DNA of 64,000 bases from Aselliscus stoliczkanus (taxonomy: Eukaryota; Chordata; Mammalia; Chiroptera; Hipposideridae), in assembly GCA_033961575.1 (NCBI GenBank), contig CM066732.1, forward strand, positions 94,169,187 to 94,233,186, in the 5' to 3' direction. A program made the translations under genes and the position numbers. The notes under the pieces were generated by a model. That model worked only from the letters and a program-made list of their open reading frames with translations, did no database searches and was not told the origin of the DNA. The stretch's first letter is position 1. Every line of letters begins with the position of its first letter. Below are positions 33,440 to 45,521 of this stretch, piece after piece.

Positions 33440-33570
33440 TCCCATCTTTATCCTGGAATATTGTTCTAGGAGGCAAGAACCCTATCGGTTTAATCATCTT
33501 TATACCTGTATCACAGGTAGTATCCATAGATACTCAATAAATATATAGAGAATGAAAGAATGGATGTATA
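33440..33570 (+). mobile_element. L2 LINE 3' fragment
   Basis: TTATCCTGGAATATTG, AGGAGGCAAGAACCCTATCG and GATACTCAATAAATATATAG follow the L2 terminal region. Confidence 0.55.
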
Positions 33571-34269
33571 AACAAATACCAATCCTGAGACCAATTTCTC
33601 TTCCACTCCACTGCTTTGGAATCTTTATCCTCTCTACCCTCCCATCCCTCTGTAGCAGGAGCCCCATGATCATATTTGCCAGAATTGCCTTTCATCAGTG
33701 GAGAACTTCAGACAGGGTGCTCCCTCCAGCTCCCCACTGTGCATGCCCAGCCAGCCAATATCTATAGTTAACTTGCTTGCAGTTTCTTGGTGTTTCATTT
33801 CAAGCACATCCATGGATTCAGGTTTCTGATTGCAAAGCCAGGCCACAAAAATTAAGTAAATTGAGGCATTCTGGCAAAAGAATTTTCCTTCAGTGATGAG
33901 TTTATACATTTCTCCAGTCTCCTTGGATGGTTGGCCCATTCATCCTTTATGCCCAATCTTTTCCTCTCCATCTGTACAAAAATGAAGGAAAAATGGTCTG
34001 CTATAGAATAAACAAATGATTATGTGGACATTTGATTATTTTTTTAAAGAGAAAGATGAACTAGAAATGGGTTTCTCTTTAAGTGAATGATGTAAGGAGA
34101 TAAAGCTAAAGTAGAAACCAGCAAACCTATTCTTCAGAAAAGCAAGGTGAAATGTTTAGTAAATGAAATCTGCTATATCTTATTAAATATTAGAAAAGCA
34201 CATGGTAAAAGTAAACCAAATAAAATTTGCATCTAAGAGTGATCTATTCATTAGCAATTTTTAGTGTTA
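33571..34269. other. Unassigned non-coding DNA
   Basis: About 0.7 kb with no feature I can support. Confidence 0.45.
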
Positions 34270-34400
34270 TTGTCAGACACTGACTTATGTGGTGTCTATT
34301 TATTTTCACATCTTTATTGCAAGTTTCTGTGCATGTGGTATGGTAAACAGGGGACTTAGCACAGAGGGGACTCGACAAATATTTGTCAAAAGAATAGAAA
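34270..34400 (+). mobile_element. L2-like terminal fragment
   Basis: 'GGGGACTTAGCACAGAGGGG' and 'ACTCGACAAATATTTGTCAA' resemble a diverged L2 end. Low preservation. Confidence 0.4.
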
Positions 34401-34559
34401 GCCAATTAAAAAGGATGTTGTCCCAGTGCCACCTACATTTGAACTTGGGAAAATGATTTAAATTCTAAGAGTCTCAAAGTCCTAATTTGTAAGGAGTTCC
34501 TCTATGTTCAACTCAGGTTTGTGGGAAACGCAAATGACATAATACATATAAAAGGCTTT

Positions 34560-35060
34560 ATATATTATAAAGCAGAATTTAAACGTGATGTTTTTATTAT
34601 TATTTTTATTATTAATTTTATAAGGAAATTATTATGAAACTCACCAAGTTTTATTCAATAATTTCTATCTAAACGTGATAGATACTAGATATGGTGCTAG
34701 ATATGATTTTCTCTTGTTCTCAATTTTTGGAATTTTGTAATTTAATATATTGATTATAAAAATGTAAATGGGACAAATGTATAAAATAATTTTAAGCCCT
34801 TTACCTCTTCCCCATTCCAAACATACTCTCAGACACAAAGTCTGCCCATAGTTTGATGTGCAATCTTACTAATATCATACACTATGTACGTCATATAAAC
34901 TGCATATATTATTTTTTCAAAAATGCAATCACATTATACATATTGAGATAAACATATTAACTATAGCTTATATATATCCTTCTCTGTCTCAGTGCATATA
35001 GCTAGCTAGATCTGCCCCATTGTTTTCAATGGCTTCATAATATTTCATAATGCTGTTCTC
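34560..35060. mobile_element. Probable L1M-type 3' fragment
   Basis: TCATACACTATGTACGTCAT, 'AACTGCATATATTATTTTTT' and TTCAATGGCTTCATAATATT resemble the old L1M 3' region with a 'stepwise' AT-rich layout. Boundaries are approximate. Confidence 0.4.
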
Positions 35061-35619
35061 CCTCAATAATAAATCATAGCTGATGACTCTAACAGTAAAA
35101 TTGATTACCTTACTTTACTTAGATTAATGGTGTGGTGGTAGAGGTATTATTTTTCCAGCAGGAGTACCATTCTTGTGATTAGCATCCCCTAAATCCTTTT
35201 TCCTCACAGAAGACTCTATAACTTGCCTTTGTTGAATAGTGGCAAGTAGAACAGCCCTCTTCTTTGTGTCTCATCTGAATCTCCTCTGTTCATACACCGT
35301 AGGACTGTTCACAAAATATAATTTGGCAAAGTTTCTGGTTCAGTCCTGGTTCTACCTGATGGCCTGATGTTAGAAAGAAATTTTAGTTTCCCAGCATGGT
35401 ACTTTTACATTTTTACATAATGGTGTCCAGAGCTGCTCTTCACCCCCATCACAGGAGATGTGACGCTGGCTCCAGGAGAACACACAGGTGAAAGCCACCT
35501 GGGCACCTAGAGAAAGACACTGCAGGAAGCCAGGAGATTACCTTCATAGTCAGGAATGCCTAGGGAGCACATGTGTGCCCACTCTCTCTATAAAACTGCA
35601 CACAATGACCTCCACAACC
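35061..35619. other. Unassigned non-coding DNA
   Basis: No named repeat or gene. Confidence 0.45.
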
Positions 35620-35770
35620 TATAAGGTAGGCATTATTATCTCCAGTGCAGATGGGAAACTGAAGCTTAGAAAAATTAAGAAACTGGCCCAAAACCCAACT
35701 CCTCTTAAGTGGCAGTGGAGAGCTTGAAACCCAGATCTGCCTCTCTTCAAACCCTGTGCTCATGCCAGGA
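35620..35770 (-). mobile_element. MIR SINE, antisense
   Basis: Antisense MIR: GGCATTATTATCTCCAGTGC, GATGGGAAACTGAAGCTTAG, AAATTAAGAAACTGGCCCAA and AACCCAGATCTGCCTCTC. Confidence 0.75.
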
Positions 35771-36027
35771 CGGAAACCAAGTTCCCAACTGTCAGAGAAT
35801 CAAGGTGTCTTCCATCTGGCAGAGGTTTCAGGTGAGGTTCCTGGAATCCTACCCTCAGAGCTGTGGCAGCACTTCCTGTCTAAGGCCTGCACTGAGCACA
35901 GAGTGTATTCCTCAGTCTGACATGCGCTCAGGGTCTTCAAGGAGGAACCGGTGGGGTATTCACAAGTTTTTGTCATGTTACAAGTTTTGCCAAGTCTCAT
36001 TCACACTAGAGTTAAGGGGGTCCCAAC
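35771..36027. other. Unassigned non-coding DNA
   Basis: Between the MIR and the LTR-like segment; nothing identified. Confidence 0.4.
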
Positions 36028-36718
36028 AATGAAAGTGAGGGGTTCTATTGAGCTTTAGTTCCCCGGTGGCAGGTAACTCCCCAAACATGCTTTGCTGAGC
36101 ACAGTAAAGGAGGCAATGTGTACCCCCAAGGTGTCTCCTTCTGGATCTACAGAAACCTGGTCAGAGAGTCATGAAGGAATATTTGAGCACACAATGATGG
36201 CTTCACCGTCAGTGTTTTGGATTAATGGAGACAGACCTTTATTCTTAACTCCTCTTCAAAGAGGTCACTGAAGGCATGGTCCAGGCTTACAAAAGCAGGG
36301 GCATCCCCAGGAGGCAATCTAGATACTTGAATAGACTCCCACAGGCCTTTTTATAAGGACAATAGGAGGTCTCTACCACCAGGCATGCTGTTAGCCTATT
36401 AACTGAGTCAAACTATACTGTACAATTCTGAGGAATGTTGTAAGGAAGATGGTTACCCCTGGTCCCACCTGCCTTAAGGTGGGAAGGATATACACTGACA
36501 ATTCCCAGAGAATTCTAGTGCAAAGAATCGCAAAATGGCCAACAATGACCCTGGGTTATCCCTGTGTTTCTAGATGATACCTCATATAGAGGACTTATTA
36601 GAGGTCATTACATGCCCAAGGCTGCTAGTCTGTCACTTGACCTGCAGCCTTTAACACCAAGAGTATGGTGCCATATGCCTTTAGGTCAGGATGCGCCCCA
36701 TGCTGACCTGTGGCTGTC
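36028..36718 (-). other. Candidate solo LTR, antisense
   Basis: On the minus strand a strong TATA box TATAAAAA (complement of 36348-36355) is followed about 105 bp later by AATAAA (complement of 36238-36243), and the segment can be bounded by TG (near 36718) and CA (near 36028). That spacing fits an LTR promoter plus polyadenylation site. No matching flanking duplication and no retroviral internal region were found. Family unknown; it might equally be a unique promoter-like sequence. Confidence 0.3.
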
Positions 36719-37680
36719 AGGGCTTATTGTCATGGATGGTTAGGCCTCCAGGCCTTCCAGGCAGCATGAAACATGGACTTAACCTTGAACCACCACACAC
36801 ATCTAACTTCTGCAAGAGGGCATGTGCTAACAGCCATGGGGTGGCTGGACCTCATATTGCTCTGCCATGGCCACTGCTTTTCCACCTCCTCAAACACATC
36901 CACGGAGACAAAAATAATTTGCATGGAATGCCACCCTGAACAACCCTCTAAATTTGTGGGTGTTGTCTCAAGAACACGCATTCTCAGAAAATAATGAGCT
37001 CAGAATAGTGTTCTCAGATATATCATTTGTTTGGGCAACCACTCATTCATTCACCAGCAAATATTTGATATATGCTCACCATAATGCAAAAGGCATTTAT
37101 TAAAAATTAATAAACGAAGATGGTCCATTTGATTTTAGAATATATTTACAAGACTTTGGTTTATGTACTCATGTTTGATTCTCATCTCATCTAACCACCA
37201 TCCCACAAGAATATTTACTAATTGGTGGTCTGGAGAATGCTCTCAATTGCCTCGTCTCCCATTTCCAACCTGTAAAGGGGGCATCAACTCACAGCATTTT
37301 TGGAAGGCTTCAGTAATCCCTTTTGTGAAAGTTTATAAATTTTAACACAATTGGCAAACTTGTTTATTAGCAGTATTAGCAACATGCACCTAGTGCTATA
37401 TTTTCCCTGTTCCATTCAATAATATATTTACAAAAAAAAAAATAGGGAATTCACTAAAAATAGTTATGCAAATCTCTGTACTATTGGTTATATCTTTTGT
37501 CAGATTTGGCTTTCAAAATATCAAAACAGATATAGGGAATACTGCTTCTACCACTGACTCCTCTTGCAGTCTTTTTTGAGAAGTCTGTCAAATCAGCATA
37601 AGATGGCCAATAGCTTCTCTTAGAATCAATCTGTGTGAACAGGAACCATTCATGGGCCAAGCTGTGTGTGCTCAGTTTCC
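36719..37680. other. Unassigned non-coding DNA
   Basis: 36719-36990 is relatively GC-rich with short frames on both strands, none recognisable. The remainder is AT-rich. Confidence 0.4.
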
Positions 37681-37691
37681 AATGCCAACTC

Positions 37692-38175
37692 CTTTTTTTT
37701 TGTTTAACTTTGATGATGAAATAATGCCATTTGCAACAACATGGATGGATCTTGAGATTATAATGCTAAGCGAAATAAGTCAGACAGAAAAAGTCGAGAA
37801 TCACATGATTTCACTGATATGTGGTATATAAAACTGAAAACAACAAAAGAATAAGAAAAATAAATGAAGAAACAAAACTCATAGTCACAGACAATAGTTT
37901 AGTGGTTGCCAGAGGGTAAGGATGGAGGAGGTGGTAGAAGAGGGTAAAGGGGATCAAGTATATATATGGTGATGGAAGGAGAACTGACTCTGGGTGGTGA
38001 ACACACAATGTGATATATAGATGATGCATCACAGAATTGTACACCTGAAATGTATGTAACTTTGCTAACAATTGTCACCCCAATAAACTTTTATTAAAAA
38101 AAAAAAAAAAGACTGTTCGTGTCCCATATATGAGGGTCAGTAACACTGCCCTCAAAAAAAAAAAAAAAAAAAAAG
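37692..38175 (+). mobile_element. L1 3' end fused to a truncated SINE
   Basis: From about 37710 the sequence is an L1 ORF2/3' UTR end (TTGCAACAACATGGATGGAT, GCTAAGCGAAATAAGTCAGA, TTGTACACCTGAAATGTATG, CAATAAACTTTTATT) with poly-A at 38096-38110. Next comes the 3' part of a short SINE ('GTGTCCCATATATGAGGGTC', ending CACTGCCCTC) and a second poly-A to 38174. AATGCCAACTC occurs just before (37681-37691) and just after (38176-38186), so L1 and SINE fragment behave as one insertion. Between the left repeat and clear L1 lies a short T-rich stretch of unclear origin. Confidence 0.75.
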
Positions 38176-38188
38176 AATGCCAACTCTT

Positions 38189-38313
38189 CGTTTTTTTTGT
38201 TGTTTTTTTTTTTTTTTTGAGGGCAGTGTCACTGGCCCTCATATGTGGGACCGAACCCGGGCCGCTGGTTTCCCAGGCCAGCGCTTAACCACCACGCCAC
38301 TCGGCCGGCCCAA
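38189..38313 (-). mobile_element. Short tRNA-derived SINE, antisense
   Basis: Duplications AATGCCAACTCTT at 38176-38188 and 38314-38326. A T-rich tail, then GAGGGCAGTGTCACTGGCCC, TATGTGGGACCGAACCCGGG (B-box region, complement) and the head ending CACTCGGCCGGCCC. Little decayed; probably the youngest short copy in the window. It used the right-hand duplicate of the neighbouring L1 insertion as its own target. Confidence 0.92.
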
Positions 38314-38326
38314 AATGCCAACTCTT

Positions 38327-39779
38327 GATGCTTTTTCATGCACTTTACTTCCATGAAACTAAAACTTCTAGAATTATTCATGTATCAGCCAATAATTCTG
38401 AATGGGATAAATCAGTATGTATTGGTTCCCTTTCTTTTAAACCCATCTCAACGGCCTGTAACTGTTTTCTCATAAAATGTCTGCTTGTACTTGTGATAAA
38501 AAGTAAAAAATAAAAAAACTTGACAAAAATGAAAGCATTTTATTATCTAAGTCTAAAAATTGCCTTTACAGATCATTTTATAATCTATTTTATTTATTTT
38601 CAGAAAGAACACACTGGGCCAACTTCTAAAACCAAAATTATTTTTTCCAGATGCTTCCCAAATTTAATTGATGTATATCCAACAACCTCATATAACACTT
38701 AAGTGTTTAGCAAGTTGGACAATTTTGAAGAATGTCACTTAAAATTGGAATCATCTATATAGGAGTTCCCAAGGAAATGATATATTTTTTTATTGTTTGT
38801 TGATAGCATGGATTTTGTATCTGATTCTATCTCCCTTTTTGCTTTGGATTCTAGTTAAGATTTCAATGTTGTTTAGCAACTTTATGGTCCTCTCTGCCTG
38901 ATATGTTCACTCCCCACGTTCTCCACCCTCTTCTGCTCCTGAAGACAGATGTGCCTGTGTGGGTGACATCAATGGCTGTCATTCCCTTTGGCTTCCAATT
39001 CCAAGTCAATGAGAAGAGCCAGCAGAATATGGGAGGGAGGAAGACAAGTGAATTCAGGATATTCATTTCCCCTATTCTGCCCCCACGAGGTCAACTTAGG
39101 TTTTCTGTGTCCCTCAAAAAGAGCACTCTGGTCGTTTGGAGGACCTTCCTAGGCCTGCTGCTCTACAAAATCTCTCTCTGAGTTCCCGCGACCTCCTCGT
39201 CCTCTCAAACCTTCCCTATGAGTCACTTATCCCTTAAAGTTCACTTGCAATCCCACTTTTATAAACAAAATCTCCTCATATTACAAAATATGTAAATATT
39301 TTGAATGAATCATCTATTTTCTGTTAAGACGTTGATTGGTACAAACCCACTAGTTCATATCTTTGCCATCCTTTATTTTCGCTCCATCTCTCTTGTAAAT
39401 TTTCTAACTCTAGTCCTTTTCTCTTTAAAATAACCTTAAATATATTTATATGATTATATAAAGTATACAAATATACGTTAGAATAACCTTTAAACAACAT
39501 TAAGCCACACAATTGTTTTTAACTTCATCTTCAACTGAGGCATAGTATAAACAAAATAAACAGAAGAAAACTGTATTTATTATTTGCAACTTTTTAAGCC
39601 ATGTTAAATCTTTTTTTAAAATGAGGTGAGGGAAAAAATTGGAAAGTAAAAAGAGCCCCTCAATGTGAATATATTCCACGTAATCATCATCACTACCATA
39701 GACAAAAACATTTAATGCTCTTTTTATATAATTTAGTCTCTGAAATAAACAATTTACATTAACCACCACATAGAAGCCT
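38327..39779. other. Unassigned non-coding DNA
   Basis: About 1.45 kb, AT-rich at both ends and more mixed at 38870-39200. No frame or repeat recognised. Confidence 0.45.
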
Positions 39780-39930
39780 CAAAATCATCCCATGAAGCTA
39801 TTATCTCTCCATTTTACAAATGAAGAAAGTGAGGCTTAGAGGGGCTAAGGAATTTGCCCCAGGCCACACAACTAACACAAGGGAAGGAATTCAATTGAAT
39901 TAAGTCACGACCTTTGTACTGAAATAGTAA
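39780..39930 (-). mobile_element. MIR SINE, antisense
   Basis: AGCTATTATCTCTCCATTTT, ACAAATGAAGAAAGTGAGGC, TTAGAGGGGCTAAGGAATTT and CCCCAGGCCACACAACTAAC follow antisense MIR closely. Confidence 0.85.
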
Positions 39931-41829
39931 AATTCATGGTTTCTCCACTTAGTATTATTATGAAATGTAGCACTTTTTGAAAACTAATCAGTAAAACAAT
40001 GATTTTTAGAGTATGTGTCAACATGGTCTTAACCCTTCTCACTAATCTTCATCTTTTTTGTTTTGTATTTTTCCCCCAATCCCTTGAATCTTGGATTGGA
40101 ATCAAAAGCTCTTGGCCATTTGTGCTCATCCTTTTGATCAGCCTTCCATCACAGTGTCTCCAAGGGTCCTATCTCTAAACTGTCTACATTTTTCCTTTTT
40201 GGCTCAGAAATTAATGATCTATTTCCCGTGTTAGGCTATTCAAACTTCTAAAATGGCAGCTTTTGGTAACTCTAAATATAAGACAGTACTTTTCTATTTC
40301 CTGCTATCAGAAACAACCAAAGGGAAAAAAGAAATTTGCTTCTGAGAACATAGATGCTGACCAATCAGAAACCAAAACTTTCCAACTTTACTTACTTTCC
40401 ATTTCCCATCCGATGTCTCTCTTACATTAATTTGAAATAAAGATCTTGAGTTAACAGGAGTCCCATGGCAGCTGACCTCCTTGAAGAATATCCCAACAGA
40501 AATTTCAGCTCAAAAGTACCTCAAACACAAAATTTGCAGCATATTTGGAAAATGCCACTTCATGGTAAAGTACAGCTGACCATAGTTCTACAGAACTTTT
40601 CGGAACATCAGTTTAAATGGTTTTCATTATAACCTTATTAGGATGATAGACGTAACCCTGAAATTTTGATCGCTGACCATACAACTTCACTAGCAACAGT
40701 CAAGAAGATTTTTCCAAGCATCTGCTTCTATTTATCTCTTTATTTTTCTCAGATTCGCTCTGTGCTCATTGGCTGACCTTGACATCATAGCCAAACCCTA
40801 AATCAAAGCATTTATCATTCTCCATTTTTTCCAAAGAAGGGCCTGAGTTTTTATTATCCAAGCAATAACAGATTCCATTTCCAGAACTCCTTATCTTTAT
40901 TTTAGCCACATCATAAATAACTAGAATTTTCTGTTGACAAGAAAGGTTCTGTTTTACATTTTTAGAAAAAACAGAGTCAACAAGTTAAATAGGACCTCTG
41001 GTTACTCTCTGTAACTTGTTGGTGCATCTGAACTAGGATGACAGGCAGAAAATTGGGCACATTCATATTTAAATCATAAATTGAATTAATCAAAATTTGA
41101 TCTTAAATTACACTGAGGGAACTGTCAAGTTTGAAAACAGTCAGATGTCCTTGAAAGTAATGAGAGTCTCATTAGGGGAGGACATAAAATTCAGAGGTCT
41201 CAAAAGGTTAACCACTGAAGGATCACATAGTCCAAAGTACAGAGAATCAAATTTGCCCTTCAAACCATTGCCGCCAAAGAAGTTCAATGATTTATCCAAG
41301 GTCACATACATGGATTTCTGCCTAGGTTAAACCTTCATGTTTTCCTAGGCACTGTGTCTGAGAACTGGGTCTCTGACTCATTCTTTTCTAAGCCTGAAAG
41401 AGACAAAGTTATGCAATTCTCCACAGGTATTTTGGCAGCTTTTTGGGACATTTGACTCAGGGCTCATCTCCATTCTTCTCTGAGGAGAGAATGCACTTGC
41501 TCCGTCAGACCACCAGAGCAAATGGTCACTCCCAGAGCAAGACCATGGCCTTGTGGGACTGCAAAGGCCCCAGTCTATATGATCCAGCTTCGAATGACAT
41601 TTATGAACACCTACAATGCATCAGGCACTGGGCAAGTTCTTCCCACAGAGGCTATCTCCCTCAGGCCAAGAGATTTACATACCTTACCTAACTCTACCAC
41701 TAATTAGCCCTTAGCCCTTGGACCAAACTTTGAGTCTGTTTTCTCTCTACAAAACTGGAGAAAATTTGTCTGCCTTTTTATCTTTTAGAATTGTTGTATG
41801 GATCAAATGAAGTAATACATAGCAGTAAA
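39931..41829. other. Mostly unassigned non-coding DNA
   Basis: About 1.9 kb. 41580-41700 has a faint L2/MIR look ('ACACCTACAATGCATCAGGC', ACTGGGCAAG). 41200-41330 includes 'TTATCCAAGGTCACATACAT', another MIR-like trace. No gene. Confidence 0.4.
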
Positions 41830-42480
41830 ACCCTTTCTTAAAAAATTGTAGTTATTGAAATAAAATATACATACAGAAAATAAAAAAATCGTAATTGTGT
41901 AGCTTGATACACTTTTACAAACTGAATACACCCATGTAACCACAGCACAGTTGGTGAGTTTGATGCCACCAACCCACCAAAGTGTAAGCACCATTCTGAC
42001 TTCTAAGAGCCTAGATTTTGATTGTTTTTGTAGTATATGTAAATGGATTCATACGCTATGTGTTCTTTTTGTGTGGCTTTATTGCTCAGTTAGAATTGTG
42101 AATTTCATTCAGGTTTTTATGATATTGTAGGTTTTTCATTCTCATTGTTATATGGATCCTATTGTATGAATAGGCAGTGTTTTATTTATCACTTCCTTTG
42201 TTGATAGGCTTTTGACTAGTTTCCAGATTCTGTCTACTATCAATTATAAACATCCTAGTACGTCTTTTAGTAAACATATGTACTCATTTCTGTTGGGTAT
42301 ACCCTGGAAATGGAATTGCTGGCTCATAGGGAATATGTATGTACATATGTGTGTAAGAGATCCTGACAAATCATTTCCCAAAATGGTGGTTCCAATTCAC
42401 ATTACCAAAAGTAGTGCTTCAGAAATACCAATATTTGGTATTTTCATCTTAGTTAAATCAATTACTTCCTAACGTAACCT
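41830..42480 (-). mobile_element. L1M-type LINE 3' portion, antisense
   Basis: Follows antisense L1M 3' UTR into the ORF2 end: TTGATACACTTTTACAAACT, AACCACAGCACAG..., then GGTATACCCTGGAAATGGAA, TTGCTGGCTCATAGGGAATA and CATTACCAAAAGTAGTGC. Heavily decayed. Confidence 0.6.
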
Positions 42481-42884
42481 GATTATCATCCTTTTGATTG
42501 ATTGGATCCTTTCCACCTGAGAGTTCACCATATCACCACACATTAAAATTTCATGTTCCCATACCGTATATCTGATGAAATTTTCATTATTTAACTTTGG
42601 TAAATGCAGCATCTGGATCTATGGAAGTAAACTGAAGTTAGGGCCACTTGACTATAATATTCATATTTATACTATTACATAGTAATAGGGCACCCCAGGT
42701 TTGGCTGACTCTATCTACATTAAAATGTGTATTTCTCAACTGGTATCACATCCCAGCAATGACTATTAAAAAGGAGTAATTTAACTAAATAAATAACCAG
42801 TTTGGTATCTCAAAAATGAAGACCTTTGGCTTGAAAAGCTTCTTTAGAAGGTAAGCTTTCAGTTTGAAGGAGCCCTGAAGATCC
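42481..42884. other. Unassigned non-coding DNA
   Basis: No identifiable feature. Confidence 0.45.
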
Positions 42885-43010
42885 CCTGGACTATTTTCTC
42901 ATCTACAAGTAAGAATACTGAGGCCCAGAAAGAAACAGGACTTGCCTGAGATGCTCGAGCTACTTCTACCAGAGTCAAGAGCAGAACTGAAACCGCCAGG
43001 GCCTTCCTTG
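42885..43010 (-). mobile_element. MIR-like SINE, antisense
   Basis: TTTTCTCATCTACAAGTAAG, AATACTGAGGCCCAGAAAGA, ACAGGACTTGCCTGAGATGC and GAGCAGAACTGAAACC recall antisense MIR. Confidence 0.6.
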
Positions 43011-43369
43011 AACTCATTCCCTTCTTCCCTGCTTCAAATTGACCAAGGTTTCTTGAACATGACTATCTGAGAAAAAGATGCTGCTGCACAGATGATCACG
43101 GAGGAAACCTAATGTGGACACAGCAGTAGCGAAAAAGGATGAGATGAAGTCAGAGGAGAGAGTGCAGCTGTTGCCAGATGAGTGCTCAGAGAAGCACTGA
43201 AGGAAAGTGATGATAGAACATCCAACTAGGTCATACCCTCAAGCTACCCAAGATTAGACAGGAAGTTCACATAAGAACAGTCTCTGTCAGTCAGCCATCC
43301 CCCTAGCCACACCTGCTTTCTGAAAACTTCCTGAGAAATCTCAGTCTCCTTCTCACCACAGTGTTTTAC
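43011..43369. other. Unassigned non-coding DNA
   Basis: No repeat or gene called. Confidence 0.45.
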
Positions 43370-43570
43370 CCTTGACCCAAGTTACTCTTCCTGTAGCATT
43401 CCCTCATGCTACCTCTTCCTTCACCCAACTAATTTCTACCCATTCTTCAGAGCTCTAGGTCTTCTAACTCTAGAGTATAATCACCATGTTATTTCTCACT
43501 CATTCCTGGCACTTGATAGGTACATAAATAATGATGAATACATGAATGAATTAACAAATGACTATGCCAT
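43370..43570 (+). mobile_element. L2 LINE 3' fragment
   Basis: TTCCCTCATGCTACCTCTTC, 'AGAGCTCTAGGTCTTCTAAC' and CTGGCACTTGATAGGTACAT, then 'AATACATGAATGAATTAACA', resemble the end of L2. Confidence 0.55.
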
Positions 43571-43684
43571 CCAGCACACAGTCCATGTATAGTAACAGAG
43601 ATGGAAATCCTTCCCTTGGTCAATTCATTTTAGCTGCTTGTTTTTTTGAGGAAAGAAGGGAGGGAGAGGAGGATGTTATTGTTT

Positions 43685-43760
43685 TTTAAGTACTTTTAAA
43701 ACTCTCCCCAAATACTGATTCTAACATACAACCAAAGTTGAGAACTACTGGGCTTGAGTA
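43685..43760. mobile_element. MER5-like hAT fragment
   Basis: AAAACTCTCCCCAAATACTG, 'ATTCTAACATACAACCAAAG' and TTGAGAACTACTGG resemble one end of a MER5-type element. Confidence 0.5.
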
Positions 43761-44654
43761 ATTGTTATGAATTCTGGTTAAACATGAGCATCTTTATTTT
43801 TCTAAAGAAATTAATATTTAGTTTATAAAACTGAAATACAATTTTTTGTAACTATTAAGTTCTAAATTGACTTACATAACAGGTTTACAAAGAAAAATAC
43901 ATGTTTTAATGGTAAGAATAAGCAAGAGGCCACTTATTTATAATTATCTCAAAGCCTTGAGTGGTTTTACTTCTCTACAAACCACTTCCTACCACTGTCA
44001 TCTTTCACCAGCAATAAAAAGGGGGGTAGGGAGTGAGGTAAGGGGGACAAAACAAAACAAAAACAACCCCCATTACAATACGGCAGAATGAACAGAGAAG
44101 AAAGGAGACAGTATTGACCTAAGGGGAAAAATATAAAAAGCAAAGGGATTAGATGACATCAATGTGGTGGTTTTGCTCAGGAGACAAGGAACGTTGGAAC
44201 GTAAATGGCAAATTCCTGTAGTGCGGGACAAGTTTCAGTTCTGTAACTTTTAAGCATGAAAACATAATAGGGCTTAATCTCACCAAATATAGATCCAGCC
44301 CTCCCTGAGTACAGGTATGTACCTTTGTGTGATCGTTTATTTGCCCTTCCCCCTACCCACTACTTTTCATTTTCACATTATGAAAATACTGCCTGGAAAA
44401 CAGAGAAAAAAGAACAAGGTGAGTAAATGAATTAGATTCTTCTGCCATAGCTTAAACAGTTCCTCCATCATCAGACACTTTTGGTCATAGTCAGTGAACC
44501 TCCTACTGGTTTGAAGGAGTTCACCCATTTTACTATTATCAGGTGGCAAATGATATGCCAGGAAAGTCTGGAAGCTTTTGCTGCTTTGTAAAGCTGAGGT
44601 TTCGTATTCAAAGGTAGTGACTTTCCTTTTAGCCCAGAGATAAGAGCAAAGTGT
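43761..44654. other. Unassigned non-coding DNA
   Basis: About 0.9 kb. A 101-codon minus frame at 44373-44678 runs partly into a MIR and is not supported as a gene. Confidence 0.45.
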
Positions 44655-44870
44655 TAAGACAGCTGGAGTCCTGCCCACTTTGTTCTGTGAACGTGAGCAA
44701 GTTACTTCACCTCTCTGTGGCTCGGTATCCTCAGCTAAAAACCAGGAGCAATAATAGTTCTATTTCATAGCGCTAATAGAATTTAATGAGCTAATTAATA
44801 CATGTCAAAAGCTTGGACATGTGCCTGACACGTAATAAGGTCTGGGAATGCGTAAGTTATGATCAGCATT
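44655..44870 (+). mobile_element. MIR SINE
   Basis: GAACGTGAGCAAGTTACTTC, ACCTCTCTGTGGCTCGGTAT, AATAATAGTTCTATTTCATA, 'GAGCTAATTAATACATGTCA' and GTGCCTGACACGTAATAAGG are collinear with MIR. Confidence 0.85.
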
Positions 44871-45519
44871 AGCTGCTTTGCTTACAGTGGTTCTGCTATA
44901 CATGTGTGTTTTGAAAATGTGAATCAGTCCTGACATTACTGATGTATCAGGGAACACTTTGAGCATAATGCAAATTTGAAGTTTGCTCTGTGCACCCAGC
45001 TGAACTGAGCTGGGTAGGAATTCATAAAACACGCACACAATCAAATGCCTAGTGTGTGCCTAGAAATACCTACCAGCTACTGCAGGCCCCATGTATGTGA
45101 TGACCCACGTCTTTCCACAACTGTTATAAATTTTGGCTTGATTTCAGTAACCTTTTTCTAGCATGTCACAATAATCCACCAACTGCAATCCTCCTGACAT
45201 CCACCTCCACGAAAAAGCTTCATGGTAAAGTGCTATATGTACCATTTCATCGTAAAGTGCTGTACATATTCCCTAACCATTTAACATGTGTAAAACTGTA
45301 TTACCATTTCTATTAGGCTCCTGTCTTTTTTATGTGTCACTAATGTCATTTTTGAATGTTGTGCCCCTAACCCTATTTTCCCCATAATCCCTGTGGTTCT
45401 TATTGTACAATTTCTACATAATGCTAAAAGTATATGTATGTTGAGTTGTAGAACTGAGTGTAGTTAGCATATTTGCTGCTGCATGGATCAATGGTGTGAT
45501 TAGCTGAATTAAAAATAAA
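44871..45519. other. Unassigned non-coding DNA with a small imperfect repeat
   Basis: 45219-45270 holds two imperfect copies of a TTCATNGTAAAGTGCTNTA unit about 28 bp apart. Otherwise nothing recognised. Confidence 0.45.
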
Positions 45520-45521
45520 TA

